Shown: positions 1 through 10,596 of the stretch, in pieces
Position numbering within the stretch: the stretch's first letter is position 1
Layout of the letters: every line of letters starts with the position of its first letter
Origin: Zea mays
Taxonomy: Eukaryota; Streptophyta; Magnoliopsida; Poales; Poaceae
Direction of reading: 5' to 3'
DNA length: 64,000 nt
Assembly: GCF_902167145.1 (NCBI RefSeq)
Contig: NC_050097.1
Span: 116,407,982 to 116,471,981 of the forward strand
The notes under the pieces: model-generated
What the model saw: only the letters and a program-made list of their open reading frames with translations
What the model was told of the DNA's origin: nothing
Database searches by the model: none
Program-made: the position numbers and the translations under genes

Positions 1-205
1 AAAAAGTCGCTCCTAAGGGAGCGCAACGTAAGTTTTTTGCTCAAAAGTCGTTCCAAAGGGAATGCAGAGCCAAATACCGCTGAAATATAAGGCGAAGAAG
101 TTCAAAAGTCGTTCCTAAGGGGATGCAGAACTTATACCGCTGAAATAGAAGGTGAAGAAGCTCAAAAGACGTTCCTAAGGGGATGCAGAGCTTGTGTGTT
201 CCAGT
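1..205 (+). repeat. About 60-bp tandem repeat, three and a half copies
   Basis: The word CAAAAGTCGTTCC recurs near positions 42, 103 and 163 (with small changes), and a fourth degenerate copy starts at 2. Each is followed by a short G-rich stretch and GATGCAGAG-like sequence, giving a period of 60-61 bp. The same repeat occurs inverted at about 25800-26005 in element B. Tandem repeats downstream of pol are typical of Tat-type elements. Confidence 0.85.
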
Positions 206-698
206 GTGGAGCGTCTGGGTGTGTGTCTTCGGCATCCTCATCATTTTGCATCATATCATCACATCATTTCGCATAACATCACATCATACATCATATTGCA
301 TCAATGACACGAGAATTGAATACGAAGCTGACCTTCGGGAAATGCTTCGTCAAAATAAAAAAGGTGCTAAGGCACGAAGTAAGTTTCGGAAAATACAGTT
401 TTATCAGCCTTGTCACAAGAAGGGATCTCTCTTTACAAAGCATGGATATTTTTCTTTACGAAGTATGGATCTTTTTCTTTATGAAGCATGAAAAGAAGGG
501 AAGGTGTTTTTCGCCGAAGGCTCAAAAACGGTATGTGTGTAAATTCCATGCATCGCAAAGAAATAAACTGCAATAATTTACATACTCAATTCAACATTAC
601 ACACTCCAAATATTACATAGTTTTGTTATAGTAGAAACCTAATCTTCCTTCATTTGTTATATACATCAAGCTTTTCAAAATGTTTATTACAATAAAAT
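206..698. other. Spacer between tandem repeats and the antisense gene
   Basis: No convincing gene. It holds CATCA-rich simple sequence (240-305) and a short degenerate repeat of GAAGYATGGATHTTTTTCTTTA type (440-490). A similar stretch occurs inverted near 25500-25620 in element B. The part next to 698 is AT-rich and, read on the minus strand, would be the 3' untranslated region of the antisense gene. Confidence 0.6.
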
Positions 699-853
699 TT
701 ATTCCTCTTTAAGGACTTTCTCTGCAACTTTGTTCAGCAATTTGTTGACGACTTCGTCGATAATGGATTCAGCCATGTTTATGATGCCCAGCTCTTCCTT
801 CATTTCTGGATCAGCTAGGGGATCGAACGATTCCGACGGTGGAGATAATTCAG

Positions 854-925
854 CTGAAGTAGGAAAAATTAATTAGTCCGAAGCCACAAAAACAAATGTC
901 GAAGCTAAAAACCAAAAAATAATAC
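854..925 (-). other. Predicted second intron of the antisense gene
   Basis: Seventy-two nucleotides, T-rich on the minus strand, with donor ATAG|GTATT and acceptor CTACTTCAG|CTGAA. Removing it keeps the reading frame open and adds a short acidic tail ending at 699. The fit of both consensus sites and frame supports a real intron. Confidence 0.7.
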
Positions 926-1705
926 CTATACGCTTTTCGCGTTCTGCAGCTTCTTCAGCTCGTCTTGCTTCTGCTCGGGCGTCATGGGTGTCTTTTTCAC
1001 TTTTCTTTATAATTTCATGGGCCATCTCTCGGCCACCATTCACCCAGACATCATTGTAAAATTTCTCGCCCATCAAGGTTGCTTCAGCTGAAGGATCCTT
1101 CGTATCATCTACGGAGAAGGCAGCTTCGGCCTGGGCTACGACTTTAATGTGATCGCAATCCGCCTTCTCCAAGATGGCTGAAATTCCCTGCGCACCGGAA
1201 AACGCGCAAACATCCCCAAGATCACTCAAAATTTCTTCGAAGGTTTCGGCTTCTCCACTTATCCATTCAACAACGCCTTCGGGGTCGCCTCGTATGAAGT
1301 TTTCTTCAGCAAAGTAGGCACCCACTTTGGCGAAGCTAACTTTTATTTTCTTCATGCAATCCAAGGATTTCTCAAAGCACCTTTCCTTGGATGTGCGAAG
1401 TTCTTCAACATTTTTCTCTAGATGATTTTTCCAATATTCGCTAATTTCTTGGTTAGCCTGTGCGAGTGCGCAGTTTTCCTTAGCTTCGACCAGTTGTCTC
1501 CGAAGGTCTTCAATTTCAGTTTTTTGGGCCTCGGCCTGAGCTTTGAAACTAGCTTTGTCTTTACCAATGAAATTAAGATTTTGTCTTTTTCAAGACCTTC
1601 GTTTCTCAATTCAATCACCTCTGAATGAAGGTTATTCAGAGCTATTGTATAGCCTTCGTCTTCAATATTCTTCTGTGCCCTCAGGGCATTGCTAAGAATC
1701 AAGCC

Positions 1706-1782
1706 CTGTAACAAAAGAGAAGAAAGAATTGAGCATGACAAATAAAATATGTCATTCTCAAATTCAAAGCTAACTTCTATAC
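1706..1782 (-). other. Predicted first intron of the antisense gene
   Basis: Seventy-seven nucleotides with donor AAAG|GTATAG and acceptor TTGTTACAG|GGCTTG on the minus strand. The upstream exon would otherwise stop at once. Joining leaves the frame open into the coiled-coil exon. Confidence 0.72.
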
Positions 1783-2349
1783 CTTTATAATGTTGTATGC
1801 TAGGCAGTCAGCAAGATCATCCTTTGACAAAATCGAAAGACCATCTTCTAGCTTCGGGAATCCCATGCTCTTACCCATCTCTCGACAAACGGATATTTCT
1901 TTGTTGTCCGGGAGACAGTATAAGAAGTCGTCATCATTAGTGCCATTAAACACTAAAGCTCCCTTCAGATATTTCAACTTTTGCGCATAGTGTCTGGCTT
2001 CCAGAATTTCTTCTTCGGACAATTTCTTCCCCGAAGCGTGTCGAATGATGTAGTCAACATTTTCGATCGGAGCTTTAGGAGTAGGAGTCTTGATCTTTTC
2101 AAGTGCAATCTGCCCTGCCGTTTTTTCCTCAAGCGCGGCAGGCTTCATCGCGGCGGGCGCTGAAGGCCCAGCTTCAGCTTTAGCCTGAGTTTTCGTAGTT
2201 TCGGCTTCTGCTTGCCCAGTTTCAGCTTTAGCTTGCGCTTTGGCAGCCTCAACAATTTTCTTTGTAGGAGCAGGGCTCAAGGCCTTTGTAGTCTCCAGCA
2301 CAGCATCCAGCACGTTGGCCATCCTCCTTCTTTTAGGAGTTGCGGCAGA

Positions 2350-2902
2350 TAGGGATGAAAATGGTCGAAACGATCGAAAAAACTGCTAAATTGTTTTTGT
2401 TTTCTTATTTTTTGGTCGGGACGAAAACGAAAACGAAAACCAACGGCCGAAATATGGGATTGGAATTGTCGGTTATTTGAAAACGATCGAAAATGATAAA
2501 CTATAGTCAGAAAGATAATTATTTTGTAGTTTTAACAAAAACATAATAAAGTGATGTATTGCCTAATTTTTAAGATTTAGAAATACACAAACAACTCTTT
2601 TTCATCATTCATATTAGTTAGAGTAATTATAACATTTTCTTTTCGCTTTTTTCATTCACTTGAACACAACAAAAGTCTATAACTTAAATAAATTATATGC
2701 TAGATCTATCGCATATTATATAAAACGGTAGAAAACGGTATTAGCGTGACTCGGAAACGAAAAATATGAAATTGATCGAAAAACTAGCTAAATCGTTTTC
2801 GTACCGTTTCTAATCGGTTCCCAAACAATTAAAAAACGATCGGGAAAAAACAGTATTCGAAACGGGGCGGTACGGGAATTTCCCGTCCCGTTTTCATCCC
2901 TA
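2350..2902. mobile_element. Non-autonomous hAT-type DNA transposon (553 bp) in the antisense gene
   Basis: The ends are inverted repeats: TAGGGATGAAAATGG on the left and, read inward from the right, TAGGGATGAAAACGG, with one mismatch in 15. The element is flanked by a perfect 8-bp duplication GCGGCAGA at 2342-2349 and 2903-2910. An 8-bp duplication with short TAGGG-type ends is the mark of the hAT superfamily. The interior is AT-rich with CGATCGAAAA-like words on both sides and has no transposase, so it was moved in trans. It interrupts the Ala/Pro/Glu-rich linker of the antisense gene. Confidence 0.9.
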
Positions 2903-4591
2903 GCGGCAGAAGTTTTCTGCACCTTTGGCAGTTTTGCCTCTGTCGGAGGGCTCAGTATTTTTGGCATTTTTATTATTTCTTCAACCTTTGGCTCTTCAGC
3001 CTTATCAACCTTATCTTCGACTGGCTTGACTGTATGCGCCTTCGGCACTACAGCCGGCTCTTCAGCGTTCTGTGCAATCGGAGCAGTTCGTGTTGCTTCG
3101 GCTGCTGAAGAGCACCCTGCGCCAAATTCAGGCACTGCGGCCGGCTCAATATAACGCGGCCGGTAGGTCAGAACCTTCATCTTTTTGCTCTTCGGCACAG
3201 ACTCACCTGGGGTGACCGAAGCGGCAATCTTCCTCTTTTTCTCTTGCCCTCGAAGCGGATAGCGGTAATCAGGGTATACGAAGCCAATAGCATCAAATAC
3301 CCTATTTAATCTTTTCTTGCCCCGACCTCCAAAGTCTTCGAACAGAGCATTATCTTCGGCCTTGGAGTACGCTCCAAGTAGCTCATCGCTAGTAGCTTCG
3401 ATGCACTTCAGCCAATCGTCGTTTGGCTCATCAAACTTCTCCCTAAATCTGAAGGTATACTTTAGTCGGACCAGACCACCATTACTAGAATCGGCGGTGG
3501 TCTACTTCGGCATATCCCAACTTTTCACAAGTGGCCATACCCTGAACGATGTATGCTCTTGAATCAAATCCCTTGTGCCAATGAAGGCACAAATAGTGCT
3601 AAAAGCCCTCTAGCATGCTTCAACAACGTCATCAATTTCCACCTTCGGCCTTCGGAGGCTGAAGCGAGACCAGATGGGGTGCTGGATGATTTCTTTGATG
3701 TCCTCCCTTGCCTTTAAATCATTTTTAACATAAAACCACTCCTCCATCCAGGCTCCGGGTCGTCTCTTCCGGAATGTTGGCACTGGGTGGCTTGCATTGG
3801 GGCGAGCAACAAATCCATAACAATCGAAGTTGTTGTGGTACTGTTCTTTGCCAGTAGCCTTCGTCTCATATAAAAGCTCGTGCATACTACAAAAGCATTT
3901 TGCGCTTGGCTCCAGCCCTTGACTTCTTACAGCCAGACGAAAATCCCCATCCTAATAATAGCTTCGGGGGTGATCTGATGAAGGAAGATCTGATACATCT
4001 TCAGCACTTCAACCACAAACTTGCTCAAAGGGAACTGAAGACCAGCCTTAAAAAAGCTTCGGTAGATAACAACTTCATTTTCCTCAGGGGCAGGGGCTGT
4101 GTTATCTCCGCCAGCTCTCACGATAGAAATATCACGAAAGTACCTCCCTCTCATGTTGTCAAGATGACTCTGTTTAATAGTTGATTTTCCGAAGACAGTA
4201 TGCCTTGGTCGCTAGGGCCGGTCTTCAGAATCTTCGTCTCCACTCTCCACATCATAACTATCACTATCATCAGTATCTTCAGGCAAACCTTCTAGAATCT
4301 CTTTAGTAATCTTCTCTGTGTTTGTTTTTGACATAGACTCAACAAACCCAGCGATAAAAGGATCTGCAGTTTTCTTTTCTTCAAACGACTTCGTCTCTTT
4401 AGTTACCTTCGTTTCTGCAGTTATTTTCTTTTCCTCAGTCATCTTCTCCCCAAACATGGTGAAAACACGTTCCTAAACCGAAGCTCGAAAAGCTTGAAAA
4501 TCAGGCGAGAGCTAGTGAGCAAGAGCTAAAAATTTGAGAAAAAAACGCAAATGGGAGAAATGGCGTATAGAATGCTGCCCGCGTGGGTTCA

Positions 4592-4599
4592 TATTTATA
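4592..4599 (-). promoter_or_regulatory. TATA box of the antisense gene
   Basis: TATAAATA on the minus strand, about 135 bp upstream of the ATG at 4457. This leaves room for a leader of roughly 100 nucleotides. It lies outside the LTR (which starts at 4755), so the antisense gene appears to have its own promoter. Confidence 0.6.
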
Positions 4600-4740
4600 C
4601 GCCTAGTGTGTTGCAACTTGAGGGGCCCCGTCTGTCATTGACTGTTGCTATTCTAGCAAAGGGAAGGTGTTTTTTCGGACCTTCGGCTTAAGGCCTTCGT
4701 TCACGTCGCAGTCTAAATTCGTTATTGTAACAAATTAATA

Positions 4741-4754
4741 CTGTGAGGGGATAC
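4741..4754 (+). promoter_or_regulatory. Polypurine tract of element A
   Basis: CTGTGAGGGGATAC directly abuts the 3' LTR start at 4755. This is where plus-strand DNA synthesis would be primed in an LTR element. Confidence 0.6.
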
Positions 4755-5433
4755 TATTGGGGGCCTTCGTCTCTTGAAGGTCCTCAAAACATGATTAACA
4801 ATATTTTCCAAGTGAAATATAGGTACAGGAACCTTCAGACTTAGAACGAAGCTGTCCGCAATATGGAAAGCATGATCGAGACGAAGGTCGATCGGGACGA
4901 AGGACGAATCAATTCTGAAGCTATGCGCGAGGAAGCTTCGGCTCAATAGCAGAAAAAGGAACCGACTTAAAGAGGAAAAGACTATTTAGTCCTCGATAGA
5001 TTGTCCTTAAGTCAATTGTAAACATGAAGGGCATGGATGTAATTTCATACAGGCTGCGCCCTGTGCTTATAAATAGATGACAGTACCCCGTACTGTTCAC
5101 GCTGACGTATTCATTCGTGTGTCACGCTTGGACTTTTACCTTCTGTCAAGCCGAAGGTACAAGTGTAATTCAATATTATTCATATTCATTTATGATGAGT
5201 TAATAAATATATGTTAAAGATGTTGTGTGATTATTCACATTGTCTTTCATGATTCATATGCTTCTTCTTTCATTAATATATACTGCGGTGATGAAGGTAC
5301 GTCCTTCATGACCTTCATCGAAGATCATTATATCCTAAGGGAGATAATGCTTCAGAGGACGAAGGGCTTTAATCATTAACATTTTGTGTTGCCTTGTTCT
5401 TAACTCATAGCATTTGAGAACAAGTCCCCAACA
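4755..5433 (+). repeat. 3' LTR of element A (679 bp)
   Basis: It starts TATTGGGGGCCTTCG (the first dinucleotide has decayed from TG) and ends AAGTCCCCAACA. It shares most of its length with the LTRs at 16859-17580 and 21512-22137 and with the inverse of 50875-51444. A TATAAATA box lies at 5068-5075. CTTCGG/CCGAAG words are scattered throughout, as in all LTRs of this family here. Confidence 0.88.
5068..5075 (+). promoter_or_regulatory. TATA box in LTR of element A
   Basis: TATAAATA followed about 20 bp later by ACAGTACCCCGTACTGTTCA, a near-palindrome kept in the sister LTRs. The matching boxes are at 17207-17214, 21751-21758 and, inverted, 51180-51187. Confidence 0.7.
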
Positions 5434-5665
5434 GATTTATTAGTATATTCTTAACATGATGCATGCATATTCTAATAATTATGGAATCAACCTCCGTTGA
5501 TCCCCAACTTCCTATATATTGCTCTCTGTTACCCAATTACACAAGATAAGAGACTACCAGAAAGTGGTAAGGTAAGAATGAAAGAATATGTCTAGGTGAG
5601 TGTTTAAAAATTCGTTTGAAGTACTACGCAATATCTGAGAGGATGGGTTTTGCTCCGATACCAGC
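5434..5665 (-). other. Leader of element T with primer-binding site
   Basis: Read on the minus strand, the LTR of element T ends at 5666. After a GC spacer comes TGGTATCGGAGC (5652-5663), one mismatch from the initiator-methionine tRNA primer site TGGTATCAGAGC. The rest is AT-rich leader without a clear gene, cut by the end of element A at 5433. Confidence 0.75.
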
Positions 5666-8416
5666 TGTGACGGAACCTCCCAAGGTATTAGGCCCACCTA
5701 CAGTTGTCCTTGTCCAGGGGACTTTGGACAACCCTGTAGATGCACATAATCACTCGACAAGTTCGGTAACTGTATCCTCATCATTACGCCCAAGAGCGCT
5801 TCACCTGTCACGCAGATATTACATCACATCGGAGGAAAGAATGAGCGGAAGCAAATTACAATAATTTAATTTACATATATATAGAGAGTATTATTATTAC
5901 AATACCAGGGTATTATGAGTGCATAAAGTATTATTACAGACCAGGGAGGCAAAACACCCTCCCGCACAAAAGTTTATCAATTTCAAAGTGGGAGGCAAAC
6001 ATCCTCCCGCGACCACCTTCACTGTTGGGGCTCTTCCTTGGGTACCACCTTTGAACAGAAATAGCAAAACTCCGTTGTTTCCTCTCCTACAACAACATGG
6101 GTTCGAAAACCCTGAGTACGGAGTGTACTTTTGCAAGTCTTACCCGACAAAGGTCAAGGATATGCAGGCTTGAGGGAGTCAAGGTAAGGCTATTCAAGAA
6201 TCAAAGACTCTGTTTGCAAAAATGCTTACTAATAGTGGATCCTTAAAAATCTAGTTTTATTGTCAAGTTAATTTATTACCTGAATCTAGAGTTCTTTCTA
6301 CCCTAGTTCAAGCACTTGGCCTACACTAGCCATCTTTTCATCATCCCTTTAGTTTACTGGATTGCTACGTGTAAGTCAGTGACCAAGTCTTCATGTTCGA
6401 GAAGTAACAACGATCTGAACGATTAATACTCAGCAGAGGATCACCAATCACACGATATATGTAGCACTTAACCCTTGCATATGTCAACTCGCCACCGGGT
6501 TTCTCAAGACCAGACCGGGTTCACGCCAACCGAGAGCACAGATACACCACCGTCCAGCCTCTTGCCACGGAGGGTACACGCTACTCTCGCCATCTTTCCA
6601 CTCCCATTGTGTGTTGGCCTTTCTGGTATTGGTCTGCCTGAGGCAAAGCTTACCCATGATGAGGCATGTGACCAGTTAAAAGGTCCTCGATCATCAGGCC
6701 TACATTGACACGGTCCTTAATCAACTCAGACGGAGACACTACATCGAGACTCTCTTCTCGTGCAAGTCACCCGCCCGGTCTCAGCTTTATCATTTAAAAT
6801 CCCAAAGTTTGGTACCTAGCAAATGTACATCTTTTTAGATGTTTAACCCATCACGACCATGATGGATCCACCATGAATTCTTTTCTTTGAAAACTCCCTT
6901 CCCACATGAAGCATCATCTTTGTTTAAAACAAATCATTTTGTTTTCTAAGGCAAGGCTAAGCATCAGAAAACTTTTAAGTAAAACAGGTATCAAGGAAGG
7001 GTAAACAGTTCCAAGGAAGGAAATACAGCAATGGTGTAGCACTCAACTCCTATCACCTAATGCATCAGTTCAAGTGATAAAGAATTTAAAACATCAAGGA
7101 AGGGTAAATGCACCGGGGCTTGCCTTGTGTTGTAGGGGATTCGGGATCTGTTCCACAGATATCAAAATAAAAATTGTTCCTGACAGGTGGAGTCTCAGTT
7201 GGTGGTGTAGTCTCTTCTTCTTCGACACTCACTTCTTCGTTTTCTATACATAACCATATATATACATGAATGCTCATGTGATGCTATGAATATGTAGTTA
7301 TAATAGAGATACATCAAGTTGTATTGTGAATACAACTTTCCTTTACGGTACACTTGAGTCACTAGGGTTTCCTTGAGTTAGTACTCTATTAGGGTTAGGC
7401 AAAGTCTACCTTAGAAAGCTAGGGTGTGGGTTTGGGATTAAACAATGTCCAAAACATGTCAAACTTCACCCAAGGCCTCTAATTATCAAATTAAGCTTAC
7501 CCAAAAAGTTTTATGATTTTTGAAGCTATCCAGTAATTTCTAAAATTCCAAAAGACTAGGTTTAAGCACCTTTATTTGGTAAATAACTCCTGGTTGGGAC
7601 TTAAAATCTTGGAACTATTTTTATTAAATATTAGAGGAATTTAGGAGTCTAGCAAAATTAGTCCCATAATTTTATCATTTTTCTAGAATTTCCTATAAAT
7701 TCCCTAAACGTGGTAGAAAAAGAAAAAGAAAAGGAATGAATAGTAATGGGCTCAAACCGGCTAGAGCCGGCCCACGAACAGGGAAACGCGCTCGCGCCTG
7801 CGATGTCGTCTTTGCACAGAGGACCCCGGTTGTTTGAATAACTGGTTAAGAACCCTTTTCACTATTTACTTGTGTCTCTGACATTCACAGTTAGGCCCTC
7901 GGAGTTCTATTTCTTCGCAACGTTAGGTCCCCGATGGTGATCGCCGGTGAGCACGCCTTCTGGCGAACCTATACCGGCCGAGACACTCATTAACTAACGC
8001 CCTAGCTTGGCCGACACCTAATTCCACCCTTGGTGACACTAATCCCTCAACTAATTGCACTAATCCGGCCCGGAGTTCGTTTGTCCACGGCAGCGATGAA
8101 TACCGGAGACAAATCGTGGTGTTCTAGGCGATTTAATGTGGTCTAGTTCAATCAAACGGGTCTGCGAGAAACAGGAGACTTTAGGGGGGCTAGAACATCG
8201 CACAGAAGGGCATGAACTAACCCGTAGATGACTATCCATGGCGAGATGTCTCACGGCGGCGTTCTGACCGATTTGGGGGAAATACGAAATTGGGAGGCTC
8301 TGGTGAACAATCAGAGACGAGAGCTGGTGCTTTGGGTGCGTAATAACCTACCGGAGCTCACTGGGGCATTAATTTATAGAGTCCATCAGCGGTGACACCC
8401 AATTTTGAGAAGATGC
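5666..8416 (-). repeat. LTR of element T, 3'-side portion (Tekay/Del-type long LTR)
   Basis: On the minus strand this is the second part of a long LTR ending in GGTTCCGTCACA. It matches, in the opposite orientation, much of the solo LTR S. Shared blocks are 6440-6700 with 21160-21390 and 7090-7220 with 20600-20720. The CRM-like element interrupts it at 8417; without that insertion the LTR measures about 3.97 kb. Short ORFs in this stretch have no recognised protein and fall within LTR sequence. Confidence 0.85.
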
Positions 8417-9286
8417 TGATGAGGACATCACTTCTATACATACAATGAATGGACCGATAACACGATCTCGTGCACGACAGCTAAATCTCCAGGTACGTTC
8501 TACCCTAGTCAATTGTGTTTCGGAGCTTACGCTTGGGACCATGGATGTTTTGATGATTAGGTACCTTGGAGAGGACCAGCAAGGACTTGGGAAAGGCCAA
8601 GGCGTTAAGGAGGAGCAGCAAGGGCAGCCACAACAGGAAGGAGATCAAGTCCGACTCGGCTGCGACTCCATCTCAGGTTCCAGGACAAGTCTGCACTAAA
8701 ATGGACGCCCAGGATGCATCCGGACTCCGATTGCAACAGACTTGATATGGTTGAAAATATAAGGAGATTATCTAACAAACCCAACTGGTTCCACCCTAAA
8801 ATTCATCCGGAGTCAACAGGAATCGTCGAAACAAGTGAGTGTTTAGATTCTGTTTTGGTGTTGCGACACCGTCTCTTGGGCCGTTGGGCCATGTATCGCG
8901 TTGGAGCCTATTAGGGGCGATTCTAGGGGTCATGCACGCCTTAATACTCTATTTATTCAGCAGCCGCCGCCACATTAGGTTGTGGGTTTTGCTTAGATCA
9001 ATTCTGTCATCGAACAGTATCGCCGTCATATGTTTGTGAGACCCCATCCCGTAATCAATACAATTTTGGTTGCGTTTCTTTCCTGTTCTTGCTTGTGTTC
9101 TTGATTGCGCTTGTAGGGATAAGCCTTCATGGCGAGGTAATTTGTGTGTCACGGGTGATAACCAATGGAGCCGTGGTGTAGTGATTGCGAGGAACCGTTC
9201 GCTCGGTGCCTTGGATCATCAACGTTGAGATCTCCACTCAATCAAGTTATCGTATCTCACGGAAGATCGGGCCGCGTCTACTATCA
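8417..9286 (+). repeat. 5' LTR of the CRM-like element (870 bp)
   Basis: Starts TGATGAGGACATCACTTC and ends GTCTACTATCA. It includes the 3' end of the polyprotein frame as a non-translated copy. Confidence 0.88.
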
Positions 9287-9288
9287 AT

Positions 9289-9298
9289 TGGTATCAGA
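9289..9298 (+). promoter_or_regulatory. Primer-binding site of the CRM-like element
   Basis: TGGTATCAGA two bases after the LTR end matches the 3' end of initiator-methionine tRNA, the usual primer in plant LTR elements. The match weakens after ten bases. Confidence 0.7.
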
Positions 9299-10596
9299 TT
9301 TCCAGGTTGCCATGAGGTATAATCCTACCTTTAGATTAGTTTTGTTTCGTCCCATAGTCCACAAAAAGCCAAAAAAATAATTACAATCAGTTTATTGCGA
9401 CCTAAAACCATAACCTTAGCCTTTGCACAATTCAGTTATAGAGTCCGCAGTTCTGAGTTCGTGTTCCAATTTGAGTTTGGTTGCTGGTTTAGATTTGTTT
9501 TGGTTCAGTTTGATTGTGTCCATCCGCTTCCATCCTACAAAACCGACCATATCTATAAAACAGATCCTATCTCTAAAACCGACTCTATCCACAAGACAGA
9601 TCCTATCTCTAAAACTGACCATATCCACAAAACAGATCCTGTATCTAAACCGACCATATCCACAAAACAAATCTTATCTCTAAAACTGACCCTATCTACA
9701 AAATAGATCCTATCTATACAATCGACCCTATCCACAAAATAGATTCTATCTCTAAAACCGACCCTATCCAAAAAACCGAACCCCACACCCTTCCAACACC
9801 TCGTCAGAAACCCTGATTCGGAGTCCAAACTTAAAACGGCCATAACTTTCGCCTCAGAACTCGAATCGGGCCCATTTTTTCAAATCGCACAGAATTAAAT
9901 TTTGCATCCGATTCTTTTTGGCTTTGCCAGATATGCAGTTTTTAAAATTCCCAAATTCGGCTTCGAAATAGGACATCTCATTTTCCAAACATTTATTCCG
10001 ATTTTAGGGCAAATTTGCAGAAATTCCAGAGGACGCGTCATTGCACAAAAATCTGAAACTTGGTGTGTTATCTTCTTATGTGCTGCTGCAAAATAGAAAA
10101 ATAGAAAAAAAAATATTTGAAAAAAAATCGCAAAAAAAGAAGGGTAGCACATAACAAGAAACTCCAGTGTTCTGTGCACCTCTGTGATTATTTTGCCCCA
10201 AGCATGTTTTCTTGTTGCACCCATATACTTGAATCTCCTTTCTTGTGCCTTGGTCCAACTGTTCTATTACATTTTCTAGGCCAGCAACTAGGACGAGTAC
10301 TTGGAACACTTATTCAGCATTGCTATCTGTTACTGACTTGTGTGCCACATATATATATTTAGTCAGCCTTCCCAGAACTCCAGCTTTCTCTCGAGCAGAA
10401 CAGGTACTCCTTTGCAATCACACCCACGCTCGTTGGACAGTCACACCGGTCACCGTTTGCCACCTGCAGTGCTGGTAAGAACGTTGTAAGAGCGGGGTAA
10501 GACGCTTCATAATTTGTATTCCACCACCACCACCCTGAGAGATAGTTGTAGGGTTCACATTGTTTGTTGCCTTTTTGTCTCTGTTTTGTGCTAATA
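9299..10596 (+). other. Long leader of the CRM-like element
   Basis: About 1.3 kb between primer site and gag without a supported gene. It contains the 18-bp minisatellite at 9538-9785 and an A-rich tract near 10090-10140. Short ORFs in the minisatellite only reflect its six-codon period. Confidence 0.65.
9538..9785 (+). repeat. 18-bp minisatellite in the leader
   Basis: About 13 units of the form ACMGAYCNTATCYACAAA, alternating as 36-bp dimers (CCGACCATATCCACAAAA then CAGATCCTATCTCTAAAA). Units are diverged, so the array is not recent. Confidence 0.85.

Larger units (their letters stand above)
699..4457 (-). pseudogene. Spliced antisense ORF of element A, 'putative gypsy type transposon' (PF04195-like) protein, broken
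   Basis: The gene runs opposite to its host element. It starts with ATG at 4457, about 135 bp downstream of a TATAAATA box, and ends at TAA 699-701 beside an AATAAA signal. The N-terminus is acidic. About 3610-4150 encodes a domain resembling Pfam PF04195 (for example a KAGLQFPLSKFVVEVLKMYQ stretch), followed by an Ala/Pro/Glu-rich linker and a C-terminal coiled coil rich in E, K and A. Two introns with GT-AG ends (1706-1782 and 854-925) join exons in frame. Damage: an in-frame stop at about 4212, a frameshift near 3925, a stop at about 3610, a frameshift near 1565 and the insertion at 2350-2902. Antisense extra ORFs are known in Tat-lineage elements; the function is unknown. The spliced model is mine. 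Confidence 0.75.
1..5433 (+). mobile_element. Element A: 3' part of a Tat-type Ty3/gypsy retrotransposon (cinful/zeon-like)
   Basis: The right end is a 679-bp LTR closing in CCCCAACA. Inside it lie an antisense gene and a short tandem-repeat block. This order (pol, tandem repeats, antisense extra ORF, polypurine tract, 3' LTR) is known for the Tat lineage, where extra ORFs between pol and the 3' LTR are common. The pol genes and 5' LTR would lie to the left of the window. The element lies next to the untranslated leader of element T, so it probably inserted there; its duplicated target site cannot be checked because the left end is missing. The family name is by recognition of LTR words shared with elements B, D and E. 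Confidence 0.8.

Noticed and set aside
1..205. CRISPR-like array
   Set aside because: Repeats are tandem 60-bp units without unique equal-length spacers, in plant retroelement DNA.
5616..5864. 82-codon ORF across the LTR edge of element T
   Set aside because: Spans the primer-binding site and LTR end; no conserved protein.
9395..9706. Small ORFs over 9395-9843 with KTDPIS-like repeats
   Set aside because: They only translate the 18-bp minisatellite; both strands are open because the period is a multiple of three.
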